Source: Bacillota bacterium (GTDB lineage: Bacteria > Bacillota > Clostridia > Oscillospirales > Acutalibacteraceae). From it: a stretch of 64,000 nucleotides of DNA. Numbering within the stretch: position 1 is the first letter of the stretch; each line of letters starts with the position of its first letter. Below are positions 15,833 to 24,868 of this stretch, piece after piece. Below the pieces are notes generated by a model. It saw only the letters and a list, made by a program, of their open reading frames with translations, did not search any database and was not told where the DNA came from. The stretch covers positions 1-64,000 of the forward strand of contig JAEWYE010000050.1 in NCBI GenBank assembly GCA_023458755.1, read 5' to 3'. Position numbers and translations under genes: made by a program.

Positions 15833-17605
15833 TCAGGAAGGTTCCAAACAAGTTTCACGCGATATTTCAAATTCAGATGCTCCCAATGGCAGCGTTCCTG
15901 CTTCGCCGCTGTCATTCTGATCAGCGGGACTTCGCAATTGAAACTGCTGGATGAGCGCCTTTAATGCCTGTGCCTGCCCGGAAAGCTCCTCACTTGCTGC
16001 GGCACTTTCCTCCGCCGTTGCCGAATTTGTCTGTACGACTGCCGATATTTGATCCACGCCCTGCATGACCTGACCGACAGCGTCTGTCTGACGGCCTGAG
16101 GCTTCCGAAATTTGGTTGACAATATCGGAAACCGCCTTCGTGCTTTCTACAACCTGAAGGAGCGATTTCGCGGTCTTATCCGCTATTCTGGTACCGCTTT
16201 CCATCTGGCGGATGCAGTTTTCAATTAATACAGCCGTATCCTTCGCCGCGGCTGAACTTTTTCCGGCCAAATTGCGGACTTCATCCGCCACAACGGCGAA
16301 GCCTTTGCCTGCCGCGCCGGCTCTTGCCGCCTCGACAGAAGCATTTAACGCCAGAATATTGGTTTGAAATGCAATATCCTCAATCGTTTTGATAATGTTT
16401 CCAATTTGGTTGGAAGAATCGCTGATTAACGACATTGCATGAACCATGTCGTTCATGTATTGGCTGCTGGTTTCAATTTCGGAGCGGACACGGTCCACAT
16501 TTGTGTTCGCTTCCGCCGTGCGTTCCACATTTTTCTTACCGTGGATGGATACTTCCGTGATGGATTTGGAAAGTTCCTCGATGGAGCCTGCCTGCTGTGC
16601 CGCGCCCTGTGCCAACGCCTGCGCACCGTCCGAAACCTGCGAAGAACCGGAGGAAACCTGTTCGGCAGCCTGATTAATTTGCCCAAGTGTATCATTGAGG
16701 GATGCCAAAATATCGTCGCATGAATTCTTTAACTGCGCATAATCGCCGACATAATCCAATTCCGGAGCTACCGTCAGGTTTCCGCGCGCAATTTCGCCGA
16801 GAATTCTTGTCAGGTCGGTTATGCAGCATCGGATGGATGCACTGGATTCCGCAAAAGCTTCGCCCAGTTGTCCGATTTCATCCTTTCCGTTCCCCTGAAT
16901 CTGCACATTCAAATTTCCCTTCGCCATTTGCTGAGCAGCGGCAGCCATTTCTTTGACCGGCTTGCTGATGCCGCGTGAGATGAACACTGCGGTACTCAAA
17001 GACAGTGCGACCGCAAGAACAAGAATAACCACAATCAGCACCGTTGAGACATTTCTTTGTGTGGAAAGATTTTTTGCGATTTGTTCGCCTTCTGTTGTAT
17101 ATTCACGAATTAATGAATCGACTGAAGTTTTAATTTTATCGGAAAGGGGTATTCCGCTGGTGGTTAAAAGTGTTTGCGCCTGATCCTTTTTATTTTGCTT
17201 TGCCAACGCGACCACTTGATTGCTGATTGTCCGGTATTGAGCCAAATCATCCTTTATATTCTTGTATTCAGTCTGCTCGGCTGCGTTGTCCATCGATTTA
17301 CCGATTTTTGCAAGATAGGTATCAACATTCGCGTTTTCCTTTGCAAGCTCGTCCGCATACTGGTTCATCGCTTTGCTGTCGGTTGAAATAATAAGGTCCT
17401 TTACCTTTGAGCAGCTGTAATTGAACTCGGCATGAAACACGCCGATATCGCCCTGAGCAAAGCCATACTTATTCAATGCGTAGCTGTAGTTCGTATCCAA
17501 ATTCGTCATTTGTATCAAACCAACTACAGTTGCAGCACTGCAAATGACAGCAACAAAAATAAAAGTCAGCAGTAATTTTTTACCGATACTCAAATTTTTC
17601 AACAT
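15833..17605 (-). CDS. Methyl-accepting chemotaxis protein (4HB-HAMP-signalling)
   Basis: 590 residues. TM1 at ~10-32; a four-helix-bundle-like extracellular sensor to ~188; TM2 ~190-212; HAMP to ~265; then the cytoplasmic coiled coil whose tip reads DIAFQTNILALNASVEAARAG. It controls CheA/CheW kinase activity in response to a ligand not identified here. AAGGGGGT precedes the ATG. It lies 31 bp after nagB on the same strand with no terminator between, so the two are probably co-transcribed; an amino-sugar ligand is a plausible inference but not shown. Confidence 0.93.
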   Translation of the reverse strand: MLKNLSIGKKLLLTFIFVAVICSAATVVGLIQMTNLDTNYSYALNKYGFAQGDIGVFHAEFNYSCSKVKDLIISTDSKAMNQYADELAKENANVDTYLAKIGKSMDNAAEQTEYKNIKDDLAQYRTISNQVVALAKQNKKDQAQTLLTTSGIPLSDKIKTSVDSLIREYTTEGEQIAKNLSTQRNVSTVLIVVILVLAVALSLSTAVFISRGISKPVKEMAAAAQQMAKGNLNVQIQGNGKDEIGQLGEAFAESSASIRCCITDLTRILGEIARGNLTVAPELDYVGDYAQLKNSCDDILASLNDTLGQINQAAEQVSSGSSQVSDGAQALAQGAAQQAGSIEELSKSITEVSIHGKKNVERTAEANTNVDRVRSEIETSSQYMNDMVHAMSLISDSSNQIGNIIKTIEDIAFQTNILALNASVEAARAGAAGKGFAVVADEVRNLAGKSSAAAKDTAVLIENCIRQMESGTRIADKTAKSLLQVVESTKAVSDIVNQISEASGRQTDAVGQVMQGVDQISAVVQTNSATAEESAAASEELSGQAQALKALIQQFQLRSPADQNDSGEAGTLPLGASEFEISRETCLEPS

Positions 17606-17636
17606 GCCGGTACCCCCTTCAAATGCGATTTTGTAT

Positions 17637-18377
17637 TTACATCAGTCTAGGGTCAATTTTTGAAAGTGCCTGCTCATCTGCCACCACAATTACATTCGGG
17701 TGAAGCTGTAAAATGGAGGCGGGAACTGAAGGTGTAATCGGCCCGAACAGTGACCTATTGAGTATTTCCGCCTTATCGTTCCCGTTTACAACAAGCAGGA
17801 TTTTTTTTGCCTGCATGATTGCTTTAATCCCCATGGTAATCGCATACTTTGGCACCTCGCTCTCACTGTCAAAGAAACGCGCATTGGCATCAATGGTTTT
17901 CTGCTTGAGCGTGACCTGATGCGTCGTCTTGTCAAAGCTTTCATCCGGTTCATTAAAGCCGATATGTCCGGTATGCCCCAGACCCAAAAGCTGCAGGTCA
18001 ATGCCGCCTAGGTCGGAAATCAGCTTGTCATAACGATTACATTCTGTATTAACGTCTTTCAATAATCCATTGGGGATATGTGTATTTTTCGACAGAATAT
18101 TGATGTGCTGAAAAAAGTTCTGTTTCATGTAAAAATGATAGCTTTGCGGGTGATTCTCCGCCAGACCGCAGTATTCATCCAAGTTCACGCTGGTCACCTG
18201 GCTGAAATCCAGGTCGCCCTTGCGGTACCAGTCAATCAGCTGTTTGTACACACCAAGCGGCGTTGAGCCGGTTGCCAGCCCCAGCACGCTTTTGGGAAAC
18301 AGAATCACCTGTGCTGAAATAATATTCGCCGCCTTGCGGCTCATGCTTTGATAATCCGCTGCCTGAATAATTTTCAA
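17637..18377 (-). CDS. nagB: Glucosamine-6-phosphate deaminase
   Basis: 246 residues, the short Firmicute size. Converts glucosamine 6-phosphate to fructose 6-phosphate and ammonia. LATGSTPLGVYK is the phosphate loop, TSVNLDEYCGL carries the proton-transfer Asp, and LGLGHTGHIGFNEP is the NagB signature with the His and Glu of the catalytic triad. The residue equal to Asp141 of E. coli NagB is Thr here (as I recall, Asn in B. subtilis), a mild oddity. AGGAGT precedes the ATG. The leader contains a 9-bp hairpin (18441-18468). It is the last step of the amino-sugar route whose deacetylase is at 60141. Confidence 0.93.
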   Translation of the reverse strand: MKIIQAADYQSMSRKAANIISAQVILFPKSVLGLATGSTPLGVYKQLIDWYRKGDLDFSQVTSVNLDEYCGLAENHPQSYHFYMKQNFFQHINILSKNTHIPNGLLKDVNTECNRYDKLISDLGGIDLQLLGLGHTGHIGFNEPDESFDKTTHQVTLKQKTIDANARFFDSESEVPKYAITMGIKAIMQAKKILLVVNGNDKAEILNRSLFGPITPSVPASILQLHPNVIVVADEQALSKIDPRLM

Positions 18378-18440
18378 GTTTTTCCACTCCTATATTCATC
18401 AAATTAAATTAATCTTAGAAAAAATGGGCGCAAAGATACT

Positions 18441-18468
18441 GCACAGCAGATTTGCACACCTGCTGTGC
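18441..18468. repeat. Hairpin in the nagB leader
   Basis: GCACAGCAG (18441-18449) pairs perfectly with CTGCTGTGC (18460-18468). There is no U-run after it in either direction, so it is an operator or leader structure rather than a terminator. No known amino-sugar riboswitch pattern was recognised. Confidence 0.5.
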
Positions 18469-18485
18469 GCAAAACGGTACAAAAA

Positions 18486-18513
18486 AGTGGCTACTCAATG
18501 CAGAGAAGCCACT
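18486..18513 (-). terminator. Terminator after the YesN-type regulator gene
   Basis: On the minus strand AGTGGCT pairs with AGCCACT around a 14-base loop and is followed by six T. It ends the regulator transcript ~105 bp after its stop codon. Confidence 0.75.
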
Positions 18514-18617
18514 ACACCTTTATAGGGTTTCGATTGCATTGAACCAAATGCTGAACAGCGATCTGCAACACAAAAATATACCCGTTTCGCCTGTTTGCCG
18601 AGGCGGCAGACAAGCAC

Positions 18618-19382
18618 CTAACTGTGAATAATATTTCGGTATTCATTCGGTGACATCTGCTTCACCTTTTTAAAAATCTTCGAGAAATGTGTCACGTCGT
18701 TATAGCCCAGCAAATCGGATATCTCCCGTATTTTTAAAGAAGGATCCTGCAGCAGTTTTTCCGCCTTGTTCACCCGAATCTGATTCAGAAGGTCACAAAA
18801 ACTTTTTCCGGTATATTTATTCAGCAGTTTGCTTAAATACCATTGACTGACATAGGTTTGCTCCGCCAAATCAAGAAGTGTCAGTTTTTCTGCGTAATGC
18901 TCTTCGATATATTTTACCGCACTGCGCACAATCAGACTGTTTGCCGAATTACCCTCCTGTGAAGCATCCTCGTTTTCCTCGGCGGGCTGCGGTACGGAGA
19001 CACTCAGTCCGCCAAGATGATCCGTCATCACCTGAAGAGCTTCTTCCAGTTCATTCATTTTGGAAGGTTTGAGCAGGAACCGGGTCACGCCAAGCTGGAT
19101 TGCGCGCGTGGCATATTCAAAATCGCGGTAGCCGGTAAGTACAGTAATCTGCATTTTGGGGAATTCCCCTTTTAATCCGGTCAGCATGGTAAGACCATCC
19201 ATATTGGGCATTTTGATATCAGTAAAAAGAATGTCCGGTTTATGCTTTCTTATCACCTGTGCACCGGATTTTGCGTCGGATGCGACCGCAACTACCTCAC
19301 AGCCGTACTTTTCCCAGTTAACTACCTTTTTTAGTCCTTCTACAATGATATCTTCATCGTCAATTAAAATTACTTTATACAT
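18618..19382 (-). CDS. YesN-like response regulator (receiver + AraC DNA-binding domain)
   Basis: 254 residues. Receiver domain with Asp8, Asp9, phosphoacceptor Asp55 (LFTDIKMPNMDG) and Lys near 105 (FLLKPSKM). An AraC-type double HTH follows at ~155-254 (LLDLAEQTYVSQWYLSKLLNKYTG, ISDLLGYNDVTHFSKIFKKVKQMSPNEYR). Start at MYKVIL: GGAGG is 9 bases upstream, while the earlier GTG would abut it. Its partner is most likely the kinase at 22812-24563; the kinase, importer and regulator genes are all on the minus strand. It probably activates the importer genes. Confidence 0.9.
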   Translation of the reverse strand: MYKVILIDDEDIIVEGLKKVVNWEKYGCEVVAVASDAKSGAQVIRKHKPDILFTDIKMPNMDGLTMLTGLKGEFPKMQITVLTGYRDFEYATRAIQLGVTRFLLKPSKMNELEEALQVMTDHLGGLSVSVPQPAEENEDASQEGNSANSLIVRSAVKYIEEHYAEKLTLLDLAEQTYVSQWYLSKLLNKYTGKSFCDLLNQIRVNKAEKLLQDPSLKIREISDLLGYNDVTHFSKIFKKVKQMSPNEYRNIIHS

Positions 19383-19475
19383 GCCTTCCACCCTCCGGCC
19401 TTATAGTTTCAAGCACATTATAGCAAACCTAAGAAAAAGCGGAAATATTCTACGGAATATACCGGCACTGAATTT

Positions 19476-20378
19476 TTATCCCTTAATTGCCCCAACGGTA
19501 AGACCTTTAATAATATTCTTTTGCAGTACGATATACACAACCAGTACGGGAACGACCACCAGAACCACGGAAGAAGCCATCAGGCCGTAATTCACGCCGG
19601 CCTGCGAGGATATTTCATTCAACAGACAGGTAATGGTGAAAGCGTCCTTATCGCGAAGGAAGAACAGCTGTGTAAAAAGATCGTTATAGGACCAGAGAAA
19701 GGTGAATATAGCCACGGTAGCAAAAGCCGGTTTAGCGAGAGGAATAATTACGTGAAAAAAGATTTGGTAAACATCGTATCCCTCTAAGTAAGCTGCTTCC
19801 TCCAAATCAACCGGCAAACTGTTAATAAAGCCGATGAGAACAATGATTGCGAAGGAGAGGTTTCCAGCTATCTGCGGCAAGATTACGCTTAACCGGCTCA
19901 GCCACAAATTGTCGGTATTTACAATGCCCCAGTTGAACATCATGCGGAAAACCGGAATGATGGTGGAGAAAACCGGGAACATCATGCTTGCTATGACCAA
20001 AGCGTGAACCGCGCTTTTTCCCCTGAAATTGTAACGGGCTATGCCATACGCGGCAATTCCCGCGAGCAGCATGACCGCCACCGTAACCGTGCATGAAATC
20101 AGCAGACTGTTGATATACGCTCCGGGTATGCCGAATTCGTTCCAAGCTTGAATATAGTTATCCAGAGTAAACTTGTCGCCGGTAGGGATGGAAAAAGAAT
20201 CCGAACGAATCAGCCCTCCGTCTTTGAAGGAGTTCTGAATAACCCAAACAAACGGATAGATGGTCGTCAGTGCCCAAAGAGACAGAAAAAAGTAAATAAA
20301 TAATTTACCGACGGAGTGTGATTTGCGCGGCGCGGCTGTTACTGCCGCGGATGCCGCCGCTGTGTTTGATTGTCTCAT
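19476..20378 (-). CDS. CUT1 sugar ABC transporter permease (MalG/LplC-like)
   Basis: 300 residues from MRQSNT (AGGGGG 9 bases upstream; a longer frame overlaps the gene before it). Six TM segments after an Ala/Ser-rich cytoplasmic tail. The ATPase-contact EAA loop reads EEAAYLEGYDVYQIFFHVIIPLAKPA. C-terminal QKNIIKGLTVGAIKG is the classic MalG-type ending. Pairs with the permease encoded 13 bp upstream and the binding protein at 21383. No ATPase gene is present, so a shared MsmX/UgpC-like ATPase from elsewhere must serve it. Confidence 0.92.
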   Translation of the reverse strand: MRQSNTAAASAAVTAAPRKSHSVGKLFIYFFLSLWALTTIYPFVWVIQNSFKDGGLIRSDSFSIPTGDKFTLDNYIQAWNEFGIPGAYINSLLISCTVTVAVMLLAGIAAYGIARYNFRGKSAVHALVIASMMFPVFSTIIPVFRMMFNWGIVNTDNLWLSRLSVILPQIAGNLSFAIIVLIGFINSLPVDLEEAAYLEGYDVYQIFFHVIIPLAKPAFATVAIFTFLWSYNDLFTQLFFLRDKDAFTITCLLNEISSQAGVNYGLMASSVVLVVVPVLVVYIVLQKNIIKGLTVGAIKG

Positions 20379-20391
20379 ATTTTTCGCCCCC

Positions 20392-21279
20392 TTAATAATC
20401 CTTTTCCTTAACAACTTTGCTCACGATTTGTGAAATGATGACGCCGAGAACCACAATGACGATGGCGATAGTCGAACCGTAGTCCACATCACCGCTGATA
20501 AAAGTCTGACTGTACATATACGTACCTGTCAGCCAGGATTTATCCATCGGCATTCCGGTGCCCATCATGTTCCATGGCAGATCGAACACTTTAAGTGCGC
20601 CCGTAACAGCAAGCGTAAGGCAGGTGCAAAGGACATTGTGCAGGAGCGGAACCTTTATGTAAAAAACACACTGAAAAGGAGTTGCGCCGTCAATTTCAGC
20701 CGCCTCGTAAATTTCCGGCGAAATTGAATTCAGCCCCGTAATAATAATGACGAAATAAAATCCCACATACTGCCACATGATTGGAAACAGCATGGTGAAC
20801 ATATAGTGTGCTTCGTCTTTCCAGTCAATCATATCCGTCATGCCAAACTTTGCAAGCAGCTGGTTGAGCATTCCGCCGTCATACAAAAAGATCAAGTTGA
20901 ACAATAACCCCAAAGCTGTTGCGGAAATTACAATCGGGAAGAAATAAACCGTTCTGAAAAATTGTGTTCCTCTTTTAATATTATCGATCAGAAGGGCAAG
21001 AACCAGCGCTACTCCGACCTGAATGATGATGGTCGTGACCATGAGAATCAGCGTGTTAATCATAGCCGTTCCCATAATCGGATCCTGAAACAGTTTGACA
21101 AAATTCAAATACCATGGCTTATTGAAGCCCTCTGCCGAAGTGCCGAGTCCGGTAATGTTGGATGCACTGTTGTAAATATTCATGACAAAAGGATAATACA
21201 GAAAAACGGTCATGAACAGCATGGCTGGTATAAGAAAAACAAGCAAGGGTGTTTTCTTTTTATAAATCATGGAATTCAT
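20392..21279 (-). CDS. CUT1 sugar ABC transporter permease (MalF/UgpA-like)
   Basis: 295 residues with six TM segments; EAA loop YEAAEIDGATPFQCVFYIKVPLL. Two ATGs six bases apart compete; AGAGGG fits the second (MNSMIYKKK) with 8 bases of spacing. It forms the membrane channel with the permease at 19476. A strong hairpin separates it from the binding-protein gene upstream and probably lowers its expression relative to that gene. Confidence 0.92.
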   Translation of the reverse strand: MNSMIYKKKTPLLVFLIPAMLFMTVFLYYPFVMNIYNSASNITGLGTSAEGFNKPWYLNFVKLFQDPIMGTAMINTLILMVTTIIIQVGVALVLALLIDNIKRGTQFFRTVYFFPIVISATALGLLFNLIFLYDGGMLNQLLAKFGMTDMIDWKDEAHYMFTMLFPIMWQYVGFYFVIIITGLNSISPEIYEAAEIDGATPFQCVFYIKVPLLHNVLCTCLTLAVTGALKVFDLPWNMMGTGMPMDKSWLTGTYMYSQTFISGDVDYGSTIAIVIVVLGVIISQIVSKVVKEKDY

Positions 21280-21300
21280 ATTCATAGCCCTCTTTAAAAA

Positions 21301-21334
21301 AGCCAGAGAGTGTTATAAAAATCGCTCTCTGGCT
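21301..21334 (-). terminator. Attenuating terminator between binding-protein and permease genes
   Basis: AGCCAGAGAG pairs perfectly with CTCTCTGGCT (10 bp, 14-base loop). On the minus strand it is followed by six T, directly before the permease ribosome-binding site. It likely lets only part of the transcription through, giving binding protein in excess. Confidence 0.8.
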
Positions 21335-21382
21335 CTTTTGTAAACATTAATTAGAAAAATGAATGAGAAATAAGATTACACT

Positions 21383-22705
21383 TTATTTAACTGCAAGGGC
21401 GGTATCAAGCGCTTTGTCAGCAGTTGTTTTGCCGGCTGCAATATTTTTGATATCCGCGAACAGGGCAGTACGGGCCGGTTGTGCCAAGCCGTCTTGGGTA
21501 GCGGCAACAATACCGGTTGCACCCTTTGTCATTGCGACAGCTGCCTGCTGGAGAGAATCCAAATTTGCAGCGGTGGTGCCGTTCTTCAAAGCGGTAACAG
21601 CGGTTGCACCGAATGTGGAAACAACGCTGTCCGTGGTCATTGCTTTTACAAAATCAACGCAAGCCTTTTGCTTAGCAGGATCGTTCCAAGCCTTCTTCGT
21701 GATGAAGTAACCCATGGAGAGACCGCCGATGAGGTCGGTTGCTTTTCTTTGATTTTGAGCCGGAACATATGTAACGGTGAAGTCATCCAGATTCTTTGCC
21801 ACTTTTTTCTGGAAATCGCCGATCTTCCAAGAACCGTCGATAGCAAAAGCTGCTTTGTTGTCATACAGAAGCTGGAAGGTTTCCGCGTCTTTTGCGGTGT
21901 TGGTGTTCTTCGGGAAATAGCCGTTTGTATAAAGCGTTTTAATATCGTTCAGACCAGCTACCCATGCTTTTCCTGTATCATCCGTAGAAGCAGCCGGAAG
22001 CTTTGTGTGGGTTGCAAGTGTGTCGTGATTAAATACGCAATACTCAAACCAGTAATGCGGCACTTCCTGCAGAGAGCAGGCAATTGGAGAATATCCCTTT
22101 GCTTTAATGGTTCCGCAGTCCTTTAAGAACTGATCCCATGTATAGGAAGCGGAAGGAACTTCAACGCCGCAGTCTTTCAAGACCTTCTTGTTGACAAAAA
22201 GACCTTCCCAGTAGCCGTTAACCGGTACGGAATAATTTTTGTTGTCAACTGGAGAAGCACCTAAAAGATCATCCTTCATGTTGCTTGCGTAATCCGGGTA
22301 AACTTTGCGGATATCTTCAATACTTACCACTTTTCCGCCGCTTACGAGTTTATTCGAATCAACGCCGTTAAAATAGAAGAGAACGTCCGGTTCGGAACCT
22401 GTTTCAAAGTCCGCCATGATTTTGGCTTTCCATTGTTCATTGGAAGTGCCGGACATATCCTTTACGGTATTTCCTGTTGCTTTTTCAAAAGCTTTGTATG
22501 CAGTTTCGTAATTCGCTTTGTTTCCGTCGTCACCGCCGTACGATGTGACAACCGAGATGGTAGTCGGTTTTGCCGTGGCAGCCGAAGATGTTTGAGATGC
22601 CGCTGTGGATGCCGAAGACTGGCCGGGTGTGCTTTGACAACCGACAAACATAGAACCGCAGCATGCTAATGCAAGGACTAATGCTATTGTCTTTTTCATT
22701 TTCAT
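21383..22705 (-). CDS. Sugar ABC transporter solute-binding lipoprotein (family 1)
   Basis: 440 residues. Lipoprotein signal MKMKKTIALVLALACCGSMFVGC with lipobox FVGC. Family-1 extracellular binding protein fold: PTTISVVTSYGGDDGNKANYETAYKAFEKATGNTVKD, then FETGSEPDVLFYFNGVDSNKLV, and AFAIDGSWKIGDFQKK as the second-lobe region. Captures an oligosaccharide and delivers it to the permeases downstream. GGAGGT is 6 bases before the ATG. Context (GH94, NagB, mutase) suggests an N-acetylglucosamine disaccharide, but the ligand cannot be read from sequence. Confidence 0.92.
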   Translation of the reverse strand: MKMKKTIALVLALACCGSMFVGCQSTPGQSSASTAASQTSSAATAKPTTISVVTSYGGDDGNKANYETAYKAFEKATGNTVKDMSGTSNEQWKAKIMADFETGSEPDVLFYFNGVDSNKLVSGGKVVSIEDIRKVYPDYASNMKDDLLGASPVDNKNYSVPVNGYWEGLFVNKKVLKDCGVEVPSASYTWDQFLKDCGTIKAKGYSPIACSLQEVPHYWFEYCVFNHDTLATHTKLPAASTDDTGKAWVAGLNDIKTLYTNGYFPKNTNTAKDAETFQLLYDNKAAFAIDGSWKIGDFQKKVAKNLDDFTVTYVPAQNQRKATDLIGGLSMGYFITKKAWNDPAKQKACVDFVKAMTTDSVVSTFGATAVTALKNGTTAANLDSLQQAAVAMTKGATGIVAATQDGLAQPARTALFADIKNIAAGKTTADKALDTALAVK

Positions 22706-22811
22706 TTTACAACCTCCATTTATTGATCCTGCATTCGGATCTTTTTCATGTATACTATATTACACTTTCAACAGGTAAAAGATAATAAACAGTTTTGCTA
22801 TTTGTTGTATA

Positions 22812-24563
22812 TTATTGTTTGGTTTGGTTAATATCGATAGTTATCTTTGCTACCGTGCGGTCCTCTCTGTTCATTTTAATAACAAGTCCGCTGTTTTGCC
22901 CGTAAATAATTTTCAAACGCTGATTTACATTATGAATTCCAAGGTTATTTGAACTTTCGCTCGATACATCGTAGTCATCCGAAAGCAGCCTTTCAATGTT
23001 TTTTTCATCCTCGGGTCTGAGCACTCCGTCGTTCACCACTTCAAAAATCAGGCTATCCTCTTCTTGGTAAAGGCGAATTCGGATAGTGCCCTTCTGCTGC
23101 GGCTGAATTCCGTGTTCCACCGCGTTTTCAATGATTGGCTGTAAAATTAACCTTGGGACATACAAATCCAGAAGAGAAGAATCAATCTCCTTTTCCACCG
23201 TAAGGCGTTTGCCAAACCTTTCGGAAATAATATACAGGTAAGCGTCCACATACATCATTTCCTCTGAAATATGAATAATCGGTCTTTTTTTACGGTCCAT
23301 AGCGGCATCGAGCATCGTGGAGAGTGCTTCAATCATACTGGAAACCTTAAAATTATCGGACAGTCTTGCCTCCCAGTTGATGATTTCCAGCGTGTTATTC
23401 AAAAAATGAGGATTGATCTGGGACTGGAGCGCCATAATGCGCGCGTCACGCAGGGCAATTTCCTCTTTATAGATGCGGTCGAACTGGTATTTCAGCTTGT
23501 AGGACATGCTGTTGAACGCGTCCGTAAGGTACTGCATCTCCGTACTGTGAAACCGGTCGTTCACCTGAACACCGAAGTCGCCGTTCTCAATATTTTTTGC
23601 TTCGGTAATCAGGCGGCTGATGGGAAGCGACACATTGCCGGTAAAAAACCAAATGACCACAAAAAGTAAAGGAATAATCAAAATCATGATCACAATCAGA
23701 ATATACTGAAAACCGGCAAACTCCTTGAAAAGAGAGGATTTGTCCACCGTGATGGCATAAGAAAGGGAGCATTCGTCTGACTGATTGGTCATTCCGTAAA
23801 GCAGGGACTGATTTTCAACCGTCTGAAAGGTTTGACTGTTCTGCGTAAACGTAATGCCCAGCTTCTTTGCATCCAGCTGTTTGCCGATCAGGACGAGCGG
23901 CGTATCATTCAGCCAGATCGTTGCATCTTTTTCCCACACGACATCTTTTATGCTGCCAAACATGTTCTCCGTATTCAACTGCATGGTCAGTACGGCATAG
24001 GGTTGGTAGTCACTGCCCAAAATGTTTCGCACCATATAGATGTTCCCCCGCACGTTCAGAAAGCCGACATTGGCTCCCAGCGTTTTCGAATAGTTCTGTA
24101 CTGCGGCAAGTACATGATTTTGATATTCCAGTACGTCATTAAAAGTTGCGTTGTATGTTTCATTGTAGGTATAATACAAAGTTCGCGGGTTGTCGCAAAA
24201 GTACAATTCGGCGGTTACAAAATTCGCATCGTACTTGTACTGCTGTTCCAAAAAAGTAGTAACCTTACCGTACAGGGTACTGTCATCGTCTATTTTCAGC
24301 TGATAAGCAGAATACGCGTTTTTAATTGTAGGATCATAAGAAGCATTTCGGGAAGATCGGATGGCGGAATTAATAAGGCTTGCTGAACTTTTCACCGAAT
24401 TGCTGACGGAAGAAGTAACTGTGCTCGTAATCTGGTCGTTGATGTTATGTGTAATATAATACCAGGTGATGCTGCTGATGATGATAATCGGCAAAATCCA
24501 ACATGCCATCACAATGAAGATGAGACCCCATTTTAATGAAAAATTTTTATTTCGTATTTTCAA
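22812..24563 (-). CDS. YesM-like sensor histidine kinase
   Basis: 583 residues. TM1 ~13-34, extracellular sensor to ~270, TM2 ~275-300, HAMP to ~355, His_kinase domain with phosphoaccepting His in LQSQINPHFLNNTLEIINW. The N box is IIENAVEHGIQP; the G1 region (VVNDGVLRPED) departs from DxGxG, so ATP binding may be weak or unusual. The start codon is TTG (GGGTGGGAAG upstream); no ATG fits. It lies directly upstream of the importer genes and presumably partners with the regulator at 18618. An extracellular sugar or loaded binding protein is the likely signal. Confidence 0.9.
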   Translation of the reverse strand: MKIRNKNFSLKWGLIFIVMACWILPIIIISSITWYYITHNINDQITSTVTSSVSNSVKSSASLINSAIRSSRNASYDPTIKNAYSAYQLKIDDDSTLYGKVTTFLEQQYKYDANFVTAELYFCDNPRTLYYTYNETYNATFNDVLEYQNHVLAAVQNYSKTLGANVGFLNVRGNIYMVRNILGSDYQPYAVLTMQLNTENMFGSIKDVVWEKDATIWLNDTPLVLIGKQLDAKKLGITFTQNSQTFQTVENQSLLYGMTNQSDECSLSYAITVDKSSLFKEFAGFQYILIVIMILIIPLLFVVIWFFTGNVSLPISRLITEAKNIENGDFGVQVNDRFHSTEMQYLTDAFNSMSYKLKYQFDRIYKEEIALRDARIMALQSQINPHFLNNTLEIINWEARLSDNFKVSSMIEALSTMLDAAMDRKKRPIIHISEEMMYVDAYLYIISERFGKRLTVEKEIDSSLLDLYVPRLILQPIIENAVEHGIQPQQKGTIRIRLYQEEDSLIFEVVNDGVLRPEDEKNIERLLSDDYDVSSESSNNLGIHNVNQRLKIIYGQNSGLVIKMNREDRTVAKITIDINQTKQ

Positions 24564-24817
24564 ATTCTTCCCACCCTTTCTCAGTTAAGGTAAACTTCTC
24601 CTCGTTATCCATGCCGCAAGCCGGTAAATCTTCACATAAGTATAACACATTGCGAATAAAAATCCATTGCAAGGCAGCAGTATTTCTCTGCTTTCCATGC
24701 ATAATCCGTTTCCACCTTTCTCCTCCGTTTTCATCCATTCTCCGCTGCGAAATTCAAGTCCATCCTTGCAAATAAAGAACAGTTTCGGGATAGGCGGGTA
24801 ATGTTTAGTTAAGAGCA

Positions 24818-24848
24818 AAACAGCGGCTGCAATTTGCAGCCGCTGTTT
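24818..24848 (-). terminator. Terminator after the phosphohexomutase gene
   Basis: AAACAGCGGCTGCA pairs perfectly with TGCAGCCGCTGTTT, a 14-bp stem with a three-base loop, 20 bp after the mutase stop. The remainder of the 24564-24868 gap should hold the kinase promoter; I see no confident site. Confidence 0.8.
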
Positions 24849-24868
24849 AAAAAAGGAGATCAGGAGAT

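Noticed and set aside
18441..18468. nagB leader hairpin as a glmS-type ribozyme or riboswitch
   Set aside because: The stem is isolated; none of the conserved glmS core elements is visible.
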